From positions 1 through 49,680 of the forward strand of contig NZ_LEKT01000021.1 of assembly GCF_001045675.1 (NCBI RefSeq): a DNA stretch of 49,680 nt, read 5' to 3'. Position numbers and translations under genes: made by a program. Source of the stretch: Megasphaera cerevisiae DSM 20462 (GTDB lineage Bacteria > Bacillota > Negativicutes > Veillonellales > Megasphaeraceae). Shown here one piece after another: positions 25,875 to 33,287 of this stretch (the first letter of the stretch is position 1; each line of letters begins with the position of its first letter). The notes under the pieces were generated by a model. The model saw only the letters and a program-made list of their open reading frames with translations. It did not search any database and had not been told where the DNA came from.

Positions 25875-25913
25875 TGATATAATGGTCTTTGTATGTCATA
25901 TGATACTACATAC
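25875..25913 (+). promoter_or_regulatory. Extended -10 promoter and inverted repeat before the EamA gene
   Basis: TGATATAAT (25875-25883) is an extended -10 element. GTATGT (25891-25896) and ACATAC (25908-25913) form an inverted repeat between it and the GAGGAGG ribosome site. Confidence 0.45.
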
Positions 25914-25937
25914 GTAAATGCATAGAGGAGGACAGAC

Positions 25938-26831
25938 ATGAAATACAGATTAATGCTTTTGGGAGCTTCCTTATTTTGGGGCGGTGCCTTTGTAGCACAG
26001 CGTGTCAGTACAGATACCATCGGCCCCTTTGCCTTTAACGGCCTGCGATTTTTACTTGGCGCAGCCGCAATTCTTCCCATAGTGTATTGGCATCATAACA
26101 TCAACAAAACGGAGCGGCCGATTCATTCTTGCAAACTGCCACTGCCGGCTGCCTGCCTGCTTTTAGGGTTTCTGCTCTTTGCCGGCGCCTCCTGCCAGCA
26201 GATCGGCATGATATATACAACAGCCGGTAAGGCCGGATTTATTACTTCTCTGTACATTGTTGCCGTCCCGCTATTGGGCCTTCTGATAAAGCAGCCGCTG
26301 CGGCTGTCTCATGTGGGCGGCTGCGTTGTTTCCTTTGCCGGCCTGTACGTATTGGCCTTTCATAGTGACGGTCAGGCCATCAACATTGGCGACCTGCTGG
26401 AGCTCACGGGCGTATTGTTCTGGTCACTTCACATTTTATACATTTCTCAGTGCGTCCGTTATTTTTCCGGAATAGATTTGGCACTAGGACAGTTTGTTGC
26501 CTGCGGCCTGTATAATCTTGCCGCGATGCTCATCACCAATGAAACACTGACTCTTGGCGCGGTTCTTGCTTCCGCTATCCCATTATTATATTGCGGCATC
26601 CTTTCCAGCGGAGCCGGCTTTACACTGCAGATTTTAGGACAAGAAAAAGTTCCGCCTACGGAAGCATCTCTGCTATGCAGCTTTGAAATGATCTTCAGCG
26701 CTGCCGCTGGCTTCCTTCTTTTAGGAGAACTATTAACAACGCGGGAGCTCATAGGCTGCGGTCTTATGGCAATCGGTATTTTTACGGCCCAGATCCCCAG
26801 CAAAGTCATTTTTCAACTAAAAAAAGCATAA
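25938..26831 (+). CDS. EamA/DMT-family transporter
   Basis: 297 residues with ten hydrophobic segments arranged as two EamA repeats of five helices. The first repeat starts LMLLGASLFWGGAFVAQRVS and the second has LELTGVLFWSLHILYISQCV; EASLLCSFEMIFSAAAGFLLL is the typical eighth to ninth helix stretch. Such proteins export amino acids or other metabolites; the substrate is unknown. GAGGAGG precedes the ATG. It ends at a terminator shared with the transketolase genes. Confidence 0.88.
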   Translation: MKYRLMLLGASLFWGGAFVAQRVSTDTIGPFAFNGLRFLLGAAAILPIVYWHHNINKTERPIHSCKLPLPAACLLLGFLLFAGASCQQIGMIYTTAGKAGFITSLYIVAVPLLGLLIKQPLRLSHVGGCVVSFAGLYVLAFHSDGQAINIGDLLELTGVLFWSLHILYISQCVRYFSGIDLALGQFVACGLYNLAAMLITNETLTLGAVLASAIPLLYCGILSSGAGFTLQILGQEKVPPTEASLLCSFEMIFSAAAGFLLLGELLTTRELIGCGLMAIGIFTAQIPSKVIFQLKKA

Positions 26832-26843
26832 ATCAGATATTAC

Positions 26844-26884
26844 AAAATGCTTCAGCCGGGCATCTGCGCAGCTGAAGCATTTTT
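26844..26884. terminator. Bidirectional terminator, EamA gene and transketolase
   Basis: AAAATGCTTCAGC (26844-26856) pairs perfectly with GCTGAAGCATTTT (26871-26884), T-rich on both strands. Confidence 0.88.
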
Positions 26885-26889
26885 ATATG

Positions 26890-27828
26890 TTACTTTTTTC
26901 GCCGTAGCACCCGTTGTACTGCCGCTATCACATCCAGATCACTCAAGCCATACGCTTTTAGCAGTGCATCGGGACTGCCCGATTCACCAAATCGGTCTTT
27001 TATGCCTACAAGCTCAACAGGAACACAGCAGCATTGTGCCAACACTTCACATACGGCACTTCCCAGGCCTCCTATGCACTGATGCTCCTCACATACAACC
27101 ACGGCCTGCGTTTTAGCCGCACAAGCCGCTATCATTTCTGCATCCAGCGGTTTGACAGTATGGACGTTGACAACCTGTACGGATATCCCTTCTTTTTCCA
27201 ATACCGCGGCGGCCTTCAAGCTTTGATACACCATTATCCCGTTTGCAAAAATAGTGGCATCTGCCCCGTCCCGAAACACAGCGGCCTTTCCCAGCTCAAA
27301 CGGCGTTTCATCTGCTGTGATAACAGGTACGGCGCTGCGGCCAAAGCGGATATACGACGGGCCCTGCCTGTCATAAACAGCCATCGTCGCTTTAAACGTT
27401 TCCTTGTAATCACAAGGAACCACTACCATCATATTGGGAATAACACGCATAAGTGCCACATCCTCCAAGGCCTGATGCGTCCCCCCGTCCGGTCCGACAG
27501 AAATACCGGCATGCGCACCGCCCAGCTTGACATTCAAGCTGTTATAGCAGACCGTATTTCGAATCTGATCCCACGCCCGGCCGGCCAGAAACACGCCGTA
27601 TGTCGATACAAAGGGAACCATTCCTGCTAAAGACATCCCTGCGGCTGTACCCACTAAATCCTGCTCTGATATTCCCATATTGATATATTTTTGAGGATAT
27701 TTTTCACGTATCCATTCTGTCCGCGTCGATTTGGCTACATCGGCATCGACAACCACAACATTCTCGTGGAGACGGCACAGCTCCAACAGAGCCTGCCCAT
27801 AGCCGTCACGCATTGGTACACCCTCCAT
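26890..27828 (-). CDS. Transketolase, C-terminal subunit
   Basis: 312 residues with the pyrimidine-binding and C-terminal domains of transketolase, which moves two-carbon units between sugar phosphates. Blocks visible: MGISEQDLVGTAAGMSLAG, GPDGGTHQALEDVALMRVIPN (the H-Q-A-x-E region) and GLGSAVCEVLAQ. The ATG at 27828 has GGAGG seven bases upstream; the ATG at 27813 is equally well served by the GGAGG inside the first codons. Starts on the stop codon of the N-terminal subunit, so both are made together. Confidence 0.93.
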   Translation of the reverse strand: MEGVPMRDGYGQALLELCRLHENVVVVDADVAKSTRTEWIREKYPQKYINMGISEQDLVGTAAGMSLAGMVPFVSTYGVFLAGRAWDQIRNTVCYNSLNVKLGGAHAGISVGPDGGTHQALEDVALMRVIPNMMVVVPCDYKETFKATMAVYDRQGPSYIRFGRSAVPVITADETPFELGKAAVFRDGADATIFANGIMVYQSLKAAAVLEKEGISVQVVNVHTVKPLDAEMIAACAAKTQAVVVCEEHQCIGGLGSAVCEVLAQCCCVPVELVGIKDRFGESGSPDALLKAYGLSDLDVIAAVQRVLRRKK

Positions 27829-28649
27829 TATGGCACCTCCCTGGATAATTCTCTCATAGCTTCCTTGTACTGCGCCTCATTAGGGGCGGTTCCATGCCAT
27901 TTGGCCTGATTTTCCATATACGAAACGCCCTTGCCCTTGACCGTATGCGCCAAAATCACAGTCGGACGGCCTTTACACTTCTTTGCCCGTATAAATGCGT
28001 CATGAAGAGCCCCTATATCATGCCCATCCGTTTTGATAACATGCCAGCCGAAGCTTTGCCATTTTTTATCCATCGGATGCATATTTTTTATATCATCAAC
28101 AGCATCAACCAGCTGCATGCCGTTGCAGTCAACAATCAGACACACATTATCCAACTGATACTGTGGCGCAAACAGCGCCGCTTCCCAAATCTGTCCTTCC
28201 TGCTGCTCACCATCTCCGATAAGACAATATACACGCTGCGGTTCGTGCCGGTATTTAAAGGCATACGCCATGCCGTTAGCAATGGACAGTCCTTGTCCCA
28301 AAGACCCGGCGGAACAGTCCAGACAAGGCAGCTTTTCCATATTGGGATGTCCCTGAAGTGCGCTGCCTATCACCCGCAGCGTACTTAGCTGACATTCCGA
28401 AAAAAAGCCCCGGTGCGCTAACACACTGTAATACGCCGGCGCAGCATGCCCCTTGGACAAGATAAAGCGATCCCGCTGCGGCTGCTGAGGCTGATCAGGA
28501 AAACAGTGAAATACATCCGTAAAATACAAGGTCACTAAGATTTCCACTGCCGACAACGAGCTGCCGGGATGACCTGAACCGGCCAGATAAATGGATCGTA
28601 CCGTATCCTTACGGATCTGCCTGCATAACTGTTGAAGCTCATTCATCAT
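27828..28649 (-). CDS. Transketolase, N-terminal subunit
   Basis: 273 residues with the thiamine diphosphate-binding domain. SGHPGSSLSAVEILVTLYF, SKGHAAPAYYSVLA, and GDGEQQEGQIWEAALFAPQY followed by DCN form the GDG...N cofactor site. Together with the next gene it makes one transketolase from two chains, common in Firmicutes. Preceded by AGGAGG; a TATAAT at about 28690 on the minus strand may be its promoter. Confidence 0.93.
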   Translation of the reverse strand: MMNELQQLCRQIRKDTVRSIYLAGSGHPGSSLSAVEILVTLYFTDVFHCFPDQPQQPQRDRFILSKGHAAPAYYSVLAHRGFFSECQLSTLRVIGSALQGHPNMEKLPCLDCSAGSLGQGLSIANGMAYAFKYRHEPQRVYCLIGDGEQQEGQIWEAALFAPQYQLDNVCLIVDCNGMQLVDAVDDIKNMHPMDKKWQSFGWHVIKTDGHDIGALHDAFIRAKKCKGRPTVILAHTVKGKGVSYMENQAKWHGTAPNEAQYKEAMRELSREVP

Positions 28650-28710
28650 CTATACATGCCTCCTATATGAAAGCGTTTATACTGCATTATAAAACAAAAT
28701 ATAATATCAC

Positions 28711-28766
28711 AAAAAAAAACGCACCGTATCAGTATATAGCTCGCTTCGATACGAATGCGTTTTTTA
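28711..28766. terminator. Terminator of the 27-codon membrane microprotein
   Basis: ACGCA..GTATC (28719-28730) pairs with GATAC..TGCGT (28748-28760). Nine A precede and six T follow on the plus strand, so it can work on both strands. Confidence 0.8.
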
Positions 28767-28787
28767 CGAACAAAACAAACAGCCAAC

Positions 28788-28871
28788 TCAATGTCTGGTC
28801 AGTTTGATATACAGCATATAAATCGTAAACGTAACAAGAGCTGCGATGATAATGCCTATAAGTCCTGACAT
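28788..28871 (-). CDS. 27-residue single-helix membrane microprotein
   Basis: MSGLIGIIIAALV, then TFTIYMLYIKLTRH and TGA. One hydrophobic helix covers about residues 4-22, followed by a short basic end (K23, R26, H27). AAGGAAGTG lies seven bases before the ATG. A strong promoter is 26 bases further upstream and a terminator follows, so it is its own transcription unit. The design resembles small transporter subunits such as KdpF, or a type I toxin, but I recognise neither. No clear antisense RNA promoter was found. Confidence 0.65.
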   Translation of the reverse strand: MSGLIGIIIAALVTFTIYMLYIKLTRH

Positions 28872-28896
28872 AACAATCACTTCCTTTGTCACGTTT

Positions 28897-28925
28897 ATTG
28901 TACAATGATTATACACGTAAGTCAA
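28897..28925 (-). promoter_or_regulatory. Promoter of the membrane microprotein
   Basis: TTGACT (28925-28920), 17 bp, TACAAT (28902-28897). Confidence 0.8.
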
Positions 28926-28968
28926 ACAAAATATGCCGTTATTGTATACGTACGCATCGCTTTCTATA

Positions 28969-29475
28969 TTATTTCATCTGATCATCCATCCCACCAGAAA
29001 TTCCCTTTTGTGAATCCTCAGCATTGCCGCTTTTGTCTTGCTGCTCCTTTTTCATTTCAGGAATATCATTTTTCAGCTTTTTAATATCCGCCGTAAACGT
29101 ATCGTCAAAATCATCGGGAATAGTGGCCAATGCCCTTTCGGCTGCCGCCAATTGCCCATTTTGTATAAAAACTTTTGTCATTCCATACATATGTAAATCT
29201 TTCAGTTTTCCTTCAGGCCCATTCATATATTCCCTTGTCATTGACACAACCTGCTTCCATTGCCCAGCCCTGGCCTCTGTCACTGCCTCTTCATACAATG
29301 TCTCTTCTGACACATCATGGAATACATTCCATGCATAAAATCCAATGCCTCCCAATAGGATAACGATAAGCAACACAACGAACTTCTTTTTCCCATGCTT
29401 CCCCGATGGCGCTTTATGACTCGGATAAAATCTGCTGTCGAGGAACTGTTCTGAATCAGGCTTTTCATATGGCAT
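28969..29475 (-). CDS. Membrane-anchored protein of unknown function
   Basis: 168 residues from the ATG at 29475, which has GGGTGG eight bases upstream; an ATG at 29493 is less well placed. A short polar N-terminus with a basic stretch (HKAPSGKHGKKKF) precedes one membrane helix (VVLLIVILLGGIGFYAW). The outer part has two helix pairs that look TPR-like (LYEEAVTEARAGQWKQVVSM; GQLAAAERALATI), then a charged disordered tail. No family recognised. Isolated, with non-coding DNA upstream. Confidence 0.7.
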   Translation of the reverse strand: MPYEKPDSEQFLDSRFYPSHKAPSGKHGKKKFVVLLIVILLGGIGFYAWNVFHDVSEETLYEEAVTEARAGQWKQVVSMTREYMNGPEGKLKDLHMYGMTKVFIQNGQLAAAERALATIPDDFDDTFTADIKKLKNDIPEMKKEQQDKSGNAEDSQKGISGGMDDQMK

Positions 29476-29711
29476 AGCGTAGCCACCCTTCATAAATAAT
29501 CAAAAGCTAAAAACAACAATACTGCAAATCTTGTCCTCACTACGATTCCTGATACTGCCGAATTGGTTTTTTTTTATATATTTTTATAGACCTTCTCAAC
29601 GCATACACTTGCCGCAATAAGGACACTTTTCCAAAACTAATCACCCGATTCCAAATCACTATGTTTTAAAAGTAAGGCATGTATACCGAATATCCGCCAT
29701 CCTGTTAAAAG

Positions 29712-29894
29712 AAAAAAATGCTGTACGGTAACGATACTCATCTCACGAAGGGTACGTATGCATGAGTCTATGGTACTATGGCACGCCTTTTTTTGTTATA
29801 TCTATATATTACATCATATTACATCCGCATCAACAATAAACCGCTGTTATATTTTCAACTCCCCCCGCAGCTATGATGCCGCCATTTATTTTTC
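29712..29894 (-). ncRNA. Candidate structured small RNA
   Basis: A transcript of about 183 nt is implied by a promoter at 29901-29930 and a hairpin at 29719-29783 that ends in seven T on the minus strand. The 5' part can fold as GCATCA-TA-GCTG ... CAGC-...-TGATGC (29879-29827). A short frame beginning at ATG 29896 (MKNKWRHHSCGGS) would start at or before the transcript end and has no suitable ribosome site, so I favour RNA over peptide. It matches no RNA family I know: not 6S, SRP, tmRNA or RNase P. Confidence 0.45.
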
Positions 29895-29900
29895 ATGATT

Positions 29901-29930
29901 ATTATACTCTCCTCCTTCTTACCTGGTCAA
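29901..29930 (-). promoter_or_regulatory. Promoter of the candidate small RNA
   Basis: TTGACC (29930-29925), 18 bp, TATAAT (29906-29901). Confidence 0.65.
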
Positions 29931-30027
29931 ATGATTTGAATGATAGCCAGATGTTCCTTAACGTATACTATTCCTCATTCAAATCATCAGGATACAAGCC
30001 TTTTTTAATACGCCTGTCTATCAAAAG

Positions 30028-30075
30028 AAAAAAAAAGTCAGTCAAAATGACATTGCTGTCATCCTGACTGACTTT
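30028..30075 (-). terminator. tRNA-Val terminator
   Basis: AAAGTCAGTCA (30034-30044) pairs perfectly with TGACTGACTTT (30065-30075), with an inner ATGACA/TGTCAT stem. On the minus strand it runs into nine T. Confidence 0.9.
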
Positions 30076-30174
30076 AACCGCCGCCGTGCATAGCCCGCTT
30101 TTTATCATAAAACTGGAACGAATTTTTGGAGGAAATTTGTTCTCGAAATACCTCGGCACTATACATGCACAATA

Positions 30175-30251
30175 TGGTGGGAATAAGTGGATTCGAACCA
30201 CTGACCTTTACGATGTCAACGTAACGCTCTAACCAACTGAGCTATACCCCC
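30175..30251 (-). tRNA. tRNA-Val (anticodon GAC)
   Basis: Full cloverleaf of 77 nt including an encoded CCA. Acceptor GGGGGTA pairs with TATTCCC (two G-U pairs), discriminator A. D-arm AGCTCAGTTGGTTAGAGC; anticodon stem TTACG/CGTAA with loop TTGACAT, anticodon GAC at 30217-30215; T-arm GTGGTTCGAATCCAC. It has its own promoter (30274-30302) and terminator, so it is transcribed alone. Confidence 0.95.
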
Positions 30252-30273
30252 ATGCGATTCATGCGACTTTTTA

Positions 30274-30302
30274 AGTATACCGGAATATGGTACCCCTGTC
30301 AA
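30274..30302 (-). promoter_or_regulatory. Promoter of tRNA-Val
   Basis: TTGACA (30302-30297), 17 bp, TATACT (30279-30274). Confidence 0.85.
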
Positions 30303-30379
30303 GAATTTTTATTACCAAGGCACCTGTATCCTAAGTGATACATTGCCATGCGCATAAAAGTATGTTCCCGTCCTTTAGA

Positions 30380-31783
30380 TTAGTGCGATCTATGATTTGT
30401 CTCATGGCCCCTATCTCGCCATAGTACAGCTGCTGCTGATTTCCATCTTTTAGCATATTTTTGACATTTTTCGCATAAGTGTTCTAGTGATTCCGGCGAC
30501 TGCAAATCTGTCGAGGGCGCATTTGATTCATGAATGATTTTCGGCAGTATAGCGGGATTTTCCAACATAGGGCAAGGGCGCAACAAATTATCATTAAAAG
30601 GCTGACATTTATGATACGCCATGCATAATGGATTTTGAAGTGCTTGCAGCAATGTGCCGGTATGAATATTCGTATCTGAATAATGAATAAAGACACACGG
30701 TTCAATATCTCCGTTGGCGTTGACATGAAGATAAGATCGTCCTCCGGCAATACAGCCATTGATAAGTTCCCCATCATTTTGAAAATCAATAGTAAAAAAC
30801 AATTTAGGGCATTGTTCTGACCGGATCTCACGAACGCGATGATATACATAGGTTCGTTCTTCCGGCGTTAACAATAAATCAGTAGCAGCATCATTTCCTA
30901 CCGGCATATAATGAAAAAAACATGCATATTTACAGCCTGCACGAATGACCATATCAAAAAAATCATCTGACGTTACATCTTTATAATTAAGTCTAGTATA
31001 GCAAACTGAAATGCCGAACAACAGACGATGCCGGCGTAAGATTTCCATTGCCTTCATGGTACGCTGAAAACTTCCCCGTCCTCTCCGCTCATCATTTGCC
31101 GCTTCAAAGCCTTCTACACTCAATGAAAAGGATAGATTTCCAACAGTCACTGCAGATTCGCAAAATGCATCCGTAATTAAAGTTCCATTCGTAAACACAT
31201 GAAATTCACTGGTAGGGTGTTTTTTGGCCAGGGTAATAATATCGTTTTTTCGTATCAAAGGTTCCCCACCAGTAAGTAAATAAAAATGACATCCTACTGC
31301 TTCGCCCTGCCGCACAAGACTATTCATATCCTCATTACTTAGATTCATTGTGTGTTCATATTCAGTAGCCCAACACCCTGTACAATTCATATTACACATA
31401 GAAGTCGGATCAAAAAGAATAGCCCATGGAATATTGCACTTTTGGGAAACCATCAATTGATGACGCAAATTATTTCCTCGATACCCCGCTTCATATGCCA
31501 TATTTAAAATAAATGTTTTCAACACATGCAGATCTGTATCTTGTAATAAATTTCTGGCATATTTCCACCATTTAGACTGCGGTTTTTGCAAGTATTCCCT
31601 CATATATGAAAAAGCATTTTTCCCCAACAAATTCCGGTCATAAAAGGAAGAATTAAAATAGGTACTGGCCAACGCCATCACATTATGCATTCCAGTTGTA
31701 GGATCATCTCTCATATGCCGCATCGCCAACTCTAATTTTTTGCTTAATACCATACGAGTCACTTTACTTTTAATTGCATTCAT
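30380..31783 (-). CDS. Radical SAM/SPASM-type protein of unknown function
   Basis: 467 residues. An alpha-helical N-terminal region of about 115 residues comes before the radical SAM core with C130-x3-C134-x2-C137 (MCNMNCTGCW) and GGEPL. The C-terminal part has GCIAGGRSYLHVNANGDIEPC, HKCQPF, LRPCPML and CEKCQ, cysteines arranged like a SPASM domain for extra Fe-S clusters. This is a conserved orphan family I have seen in clostridia and Negativicutes (CNIPWAILFDPTS... is diagnostic), but its reaction is unknown to me. No cysteine-rich peptide gene with a ribosome site lies next to it. GGAGTG precedes the ATG. Preceded by a long leader. Confidence 0.88.
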   Translation of the reverse strand: MNAIKSKVTRMVLSKKLELAMRHMRDDPTTGMHNVMALASTYFNSSFYDRNLLGKNAFSYMREYLQKPQSKWWKYARNLLQDTDLHVLKTFILNMAYEAGYRGNNLRHQLMVSQKCNIPWAILFDPTSMCNMNCTGCWATEYEHTMNLSNEDMNSLVRQGEAVGCHFYLLTGGEPLIRKNDIITLAKKHPTSEFHVFTNGTLITDAFCESAVTVGNLSFSLSVEGFEAANDERRGRGSFQRTMKAMEILRRHRLLFGISVCYTRLNYKDVTSDDFFDMVIRAGCKYACFFHYMPVGNDAATDLLLTPEERTYVYHRVREIRSEQCPKLFFTIDFQNDGELINGCIAGGRSYLHVNANGDIEPCVFIHYSDTNIHTGTLLQALQNPLCMAYHKCQPFNDNLLRPCPMLENPAILPKIIHESNAPSTDLQSPESLEHLCEKCQKYAKRWKSAAAVLWRDRGHETNHRSH

Positions 31784-32057
31784 ACCGCATCACTCCATCT
31801 GTCCTCTTCTCTTACAAGTAACCCTTCGTACTGTATGTCGCAGTACATTTTGACATAAGAATATGAGTTAGAGAACCAATAACACGTTGTACGCCATGTT
31901 AAATGCTGTAAAAAATGAAGGATTAAACAAATCAGTTATAAAAAAGCTCAGTATCTCTATCTGCATATGCCGCAAAAGAAGAATCTGGCTCTCCTATGCG
32001 ACACTCGCACGGTACTGCTGTTGTTATTAGTATACTTTTTTACTGTACATATAACAA
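31784..32057 (-). promoter_or_regulatory. Promoter and long structured leader of the radical SAM gene
   Basis: TTGTTA (32057-32052), 17 bp, TATACT (32034-32029) would start a leader of about 240 nt. Its first 80 nt contain TGCGA-GTG-TCGCA, GCATATGC and an outer CAGTA/TACTG closing, ending in GAGC and six T (31945-31940), like an attenuator. Further on is GTACTG-N7-CAGTAC (31828-31846). The hairpin could instead be the terminator of the upstream redoxin gene. No known riboswitch recognised. Confidence 0.4.
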
Positions 32058-32087
32058 TATGTGTATAAATATAATATACTAGAAAAG

Positions 32088-32663
32088 TTACGGTGCAGCA
32101 TCATGCATTCTCTTTTCAATGAAATACGCCAATTCTCTGCCGCTCATCACCCCGGTATGTTGCCTTGCAATTTGTCCGCCTTTAGCAATCAATACGGAAG
32201 AAGGAACCGCTGTAACACCATAATCGTCAGCCACAGAAACGGAAGCCATATAAAACGGCCTATCCGGGAGAACATCCTGCATAAAAGCTGCTGCATCCTG
32301 TTTGTTCCCATCCAGCGATACAACAACAAAATATATATTCTTCCCATAGGTATTCCAAACACGCTGTACCGCCGCCAGCTGCTCTTTGCATGCCTCACTT
32401 CCTGACATCCAAAACAAGAGATACACAGGTTGCTCATTATACAGCTTTCTCATGTTGACTGTATGTTCATCCGCTGCGGTCAGTACAAAATCGGGAGCCA
32501 GCATTTCCGTCTCAGACAGCATAGCCTCTTCTGCTTTTTTTATGTCTTCCTTTTCTGCTATACTGACATCTTTTCCGGGCCAATATAACAGGATGCATGC
32601 AGCACAAAGTATGGCAATCACAAAAAGGATCTTGTTTCTTATGGTATTCTCTTTATATTTCAT
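32088..32663 (-). CDS. Membrane-anchored TlpA/thioredoxin-like protein lacking the first redox cysteine
   Basis: 191 residues. One membrane helix (ILFVIAILCAACILLYW, about 12-28) anchors a thioredoxin fold on the outer face. Redoxin features are APDFVLT at 56-62, YLLFWMSGSEACKEQL at 81-96, VVVSLDG and the cis-proline VPSSVLI. In TlpA/ResA proteins the active site is FWASWCxxC; here it reads FWMSGSEAC, so the first cysteine is S89 and only C92 is kept. It cannot do normal dithiol exchange; it may be a one-cysteine peroxidase-like or thiol-binding protein. Divergent from the MerR gene. Confidence 0.82.
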   Translation of the reverse strand: MKYKENTIRNKILFVIAILCAACILLYWPGKDVSIAEKEDIKKAEEAMLSETEMLAPDFVLTAADEHTVNMRKLYNEQPVYLLFWMSGSEACKEQLAAVQRVWNTYGKNIYFVVVSLDGNKQDAAAFMQDVLPDRPFYMASVSVADDYGVTAVPSSVLIAKGGQIARQHTGVMSGRELAYFIEKRMHDAAP

Positions 32664-32781
32664 AGAAAATTCCTTGCTGATTAATTTTTTATCAGTATAT
32701 CACAATTTTTTCCATTTAACTATTTTTTAGTACTCTCTTTTCCAAATTTTTTAATAACAAGTGGCAAATTGTAGCCGCTTC

Positions 32782-32812
32782 TTGACTTAGAGTGTACTCC
32801 ATCCTGTATAGT
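32782..32812 (+). promoter_or_regulatory. MerR-type promoter with 19-bp spacer
   Basis: TTGACT (32782-32787), 19 bp, TATAGT (32807-32812). The spacer holds the dyad TTAGAGTGTACTCCAT with a GAGT-GT-ACTC core. The overlong spacer and central dyad are the hallmark of MerR-regulated promoters, so autoregulation is likely. Confidence 0.8.
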
Positions 32813-32837
32813 ATAGGATAAACGAGGAGGCGATAAA

Positions 32838-33191
32838 ATGAAAATCAAAGAAGTCAGTGAATTGTATGGGCTGACGTCAGATACGCTGCGCTATTACGAA
32901 CGAATCGGCCTGATTCAGGAAGTCCCCCGCGACAAAAACGGGATTCGCAACTATTCTGAAAAGAATTGCGCAACTATTGCGTTTATTAAATGCATGCGGG
33001 CAGCTAATGTATCGATTGACGGACTCATCCAATATATCACGTTGTATCGTCAAGGTGACAACACACGAAAAGCCCGCAAGGAAATTCTGATCAAAGAACG
33101 AAATCATCTGAAGGAACGCATGGACACCATGCAGAACGCATTGGATCATTTAAATCGAAAAATAGAAACCTACGATACATGGAATACCTGA
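32838..33191 (+). CDS. MerR-family regulator, AdhR-like
   Basis: 117 residues. The winged helix-turn-helix spans 1-70 (IKEVSELYGLTSDTLRYYERIGLI), then a dimerising coiled coil (NTRKARKEILIKERNHLKERMDTM). No metal-binding C-terminal cysteines. A cysteine at position 52 (FIKCMRAAN) matches the Cys52 that senses reactive aldehydes in AdhR of Bacillus subtilis, so a carbonyl-stress role is inferred. GAGGAGG lies seven bases before the ATG. Transcribed from its own MerR-type promoter; the divergent redoxin-like gene is a likely target. Confidence 0.88.
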   Translation: MKIKEVSELYGLTSDTLRYYERIGLIQEVPRDKNGIRNYSEKNCATIAFIKCMRAANVSIDGLIQYITLYRQGDNTRKARKEILIKERNHLKERMDTMQNALDHLNRKIETYDTWNT

Positions 33192-33216
33192 CCCTTCCTC
33201 CTGATAACGTATACAA

Positions 33217-33263
33217 AGCAGCAATTCCGACAGTATATCTGTTGCAGAATTGCTGCTTTTTTC
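33217..33263 (+). terminator. merR terminator
   Basis: AGCAGCAATTC (33217-33227) pairs perfectly with GAATTGCTGCT (33247-33257), with an inner ACAG/CTGT pairing, then TTTTTT. Confidence 0.9.
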
Positions 33264-33287
33264 TTTATAAACCAGCTTTTTATTGTC

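Larger units (their letters stand above)
29476..30174. other. About 700-bp gene-poor stretch
   Basis: No protein gene is supported. From left to right it holds a run of nine T at 29571, the candidate RNA (29712-29894) with its promoter (29901-29930), a 13-bp inverted repeat (ATGATTTGAATGA 29931-29943 and TCATTCAAATCAT 29975-29987), and the tRNA-Val terminator (30028-30075). Confidence 0.6.

Noticed and set aside
29600-29625. Minus-strand CPYCGKCMR resembling a zinc knuckle
   Set aside because: A stop precedes it closely and another follows; only about 13 codons without a ribosome site. Probably chance.
29968-30201. 77-codon minus-strand frame near tRNA-Val
   Set aside because: It includes the 3' part of the tRNA and the whole tRNA terminator, so it is not a gene.
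31812-31856. 14-codon frame MSKCTATYSTKGYL before the radical SAM gene, considered as a peptide substrate
   Set aside because: Only one cysteine, no ribosome site, and it overlaps an inverted repeat; not a convincing precursor.
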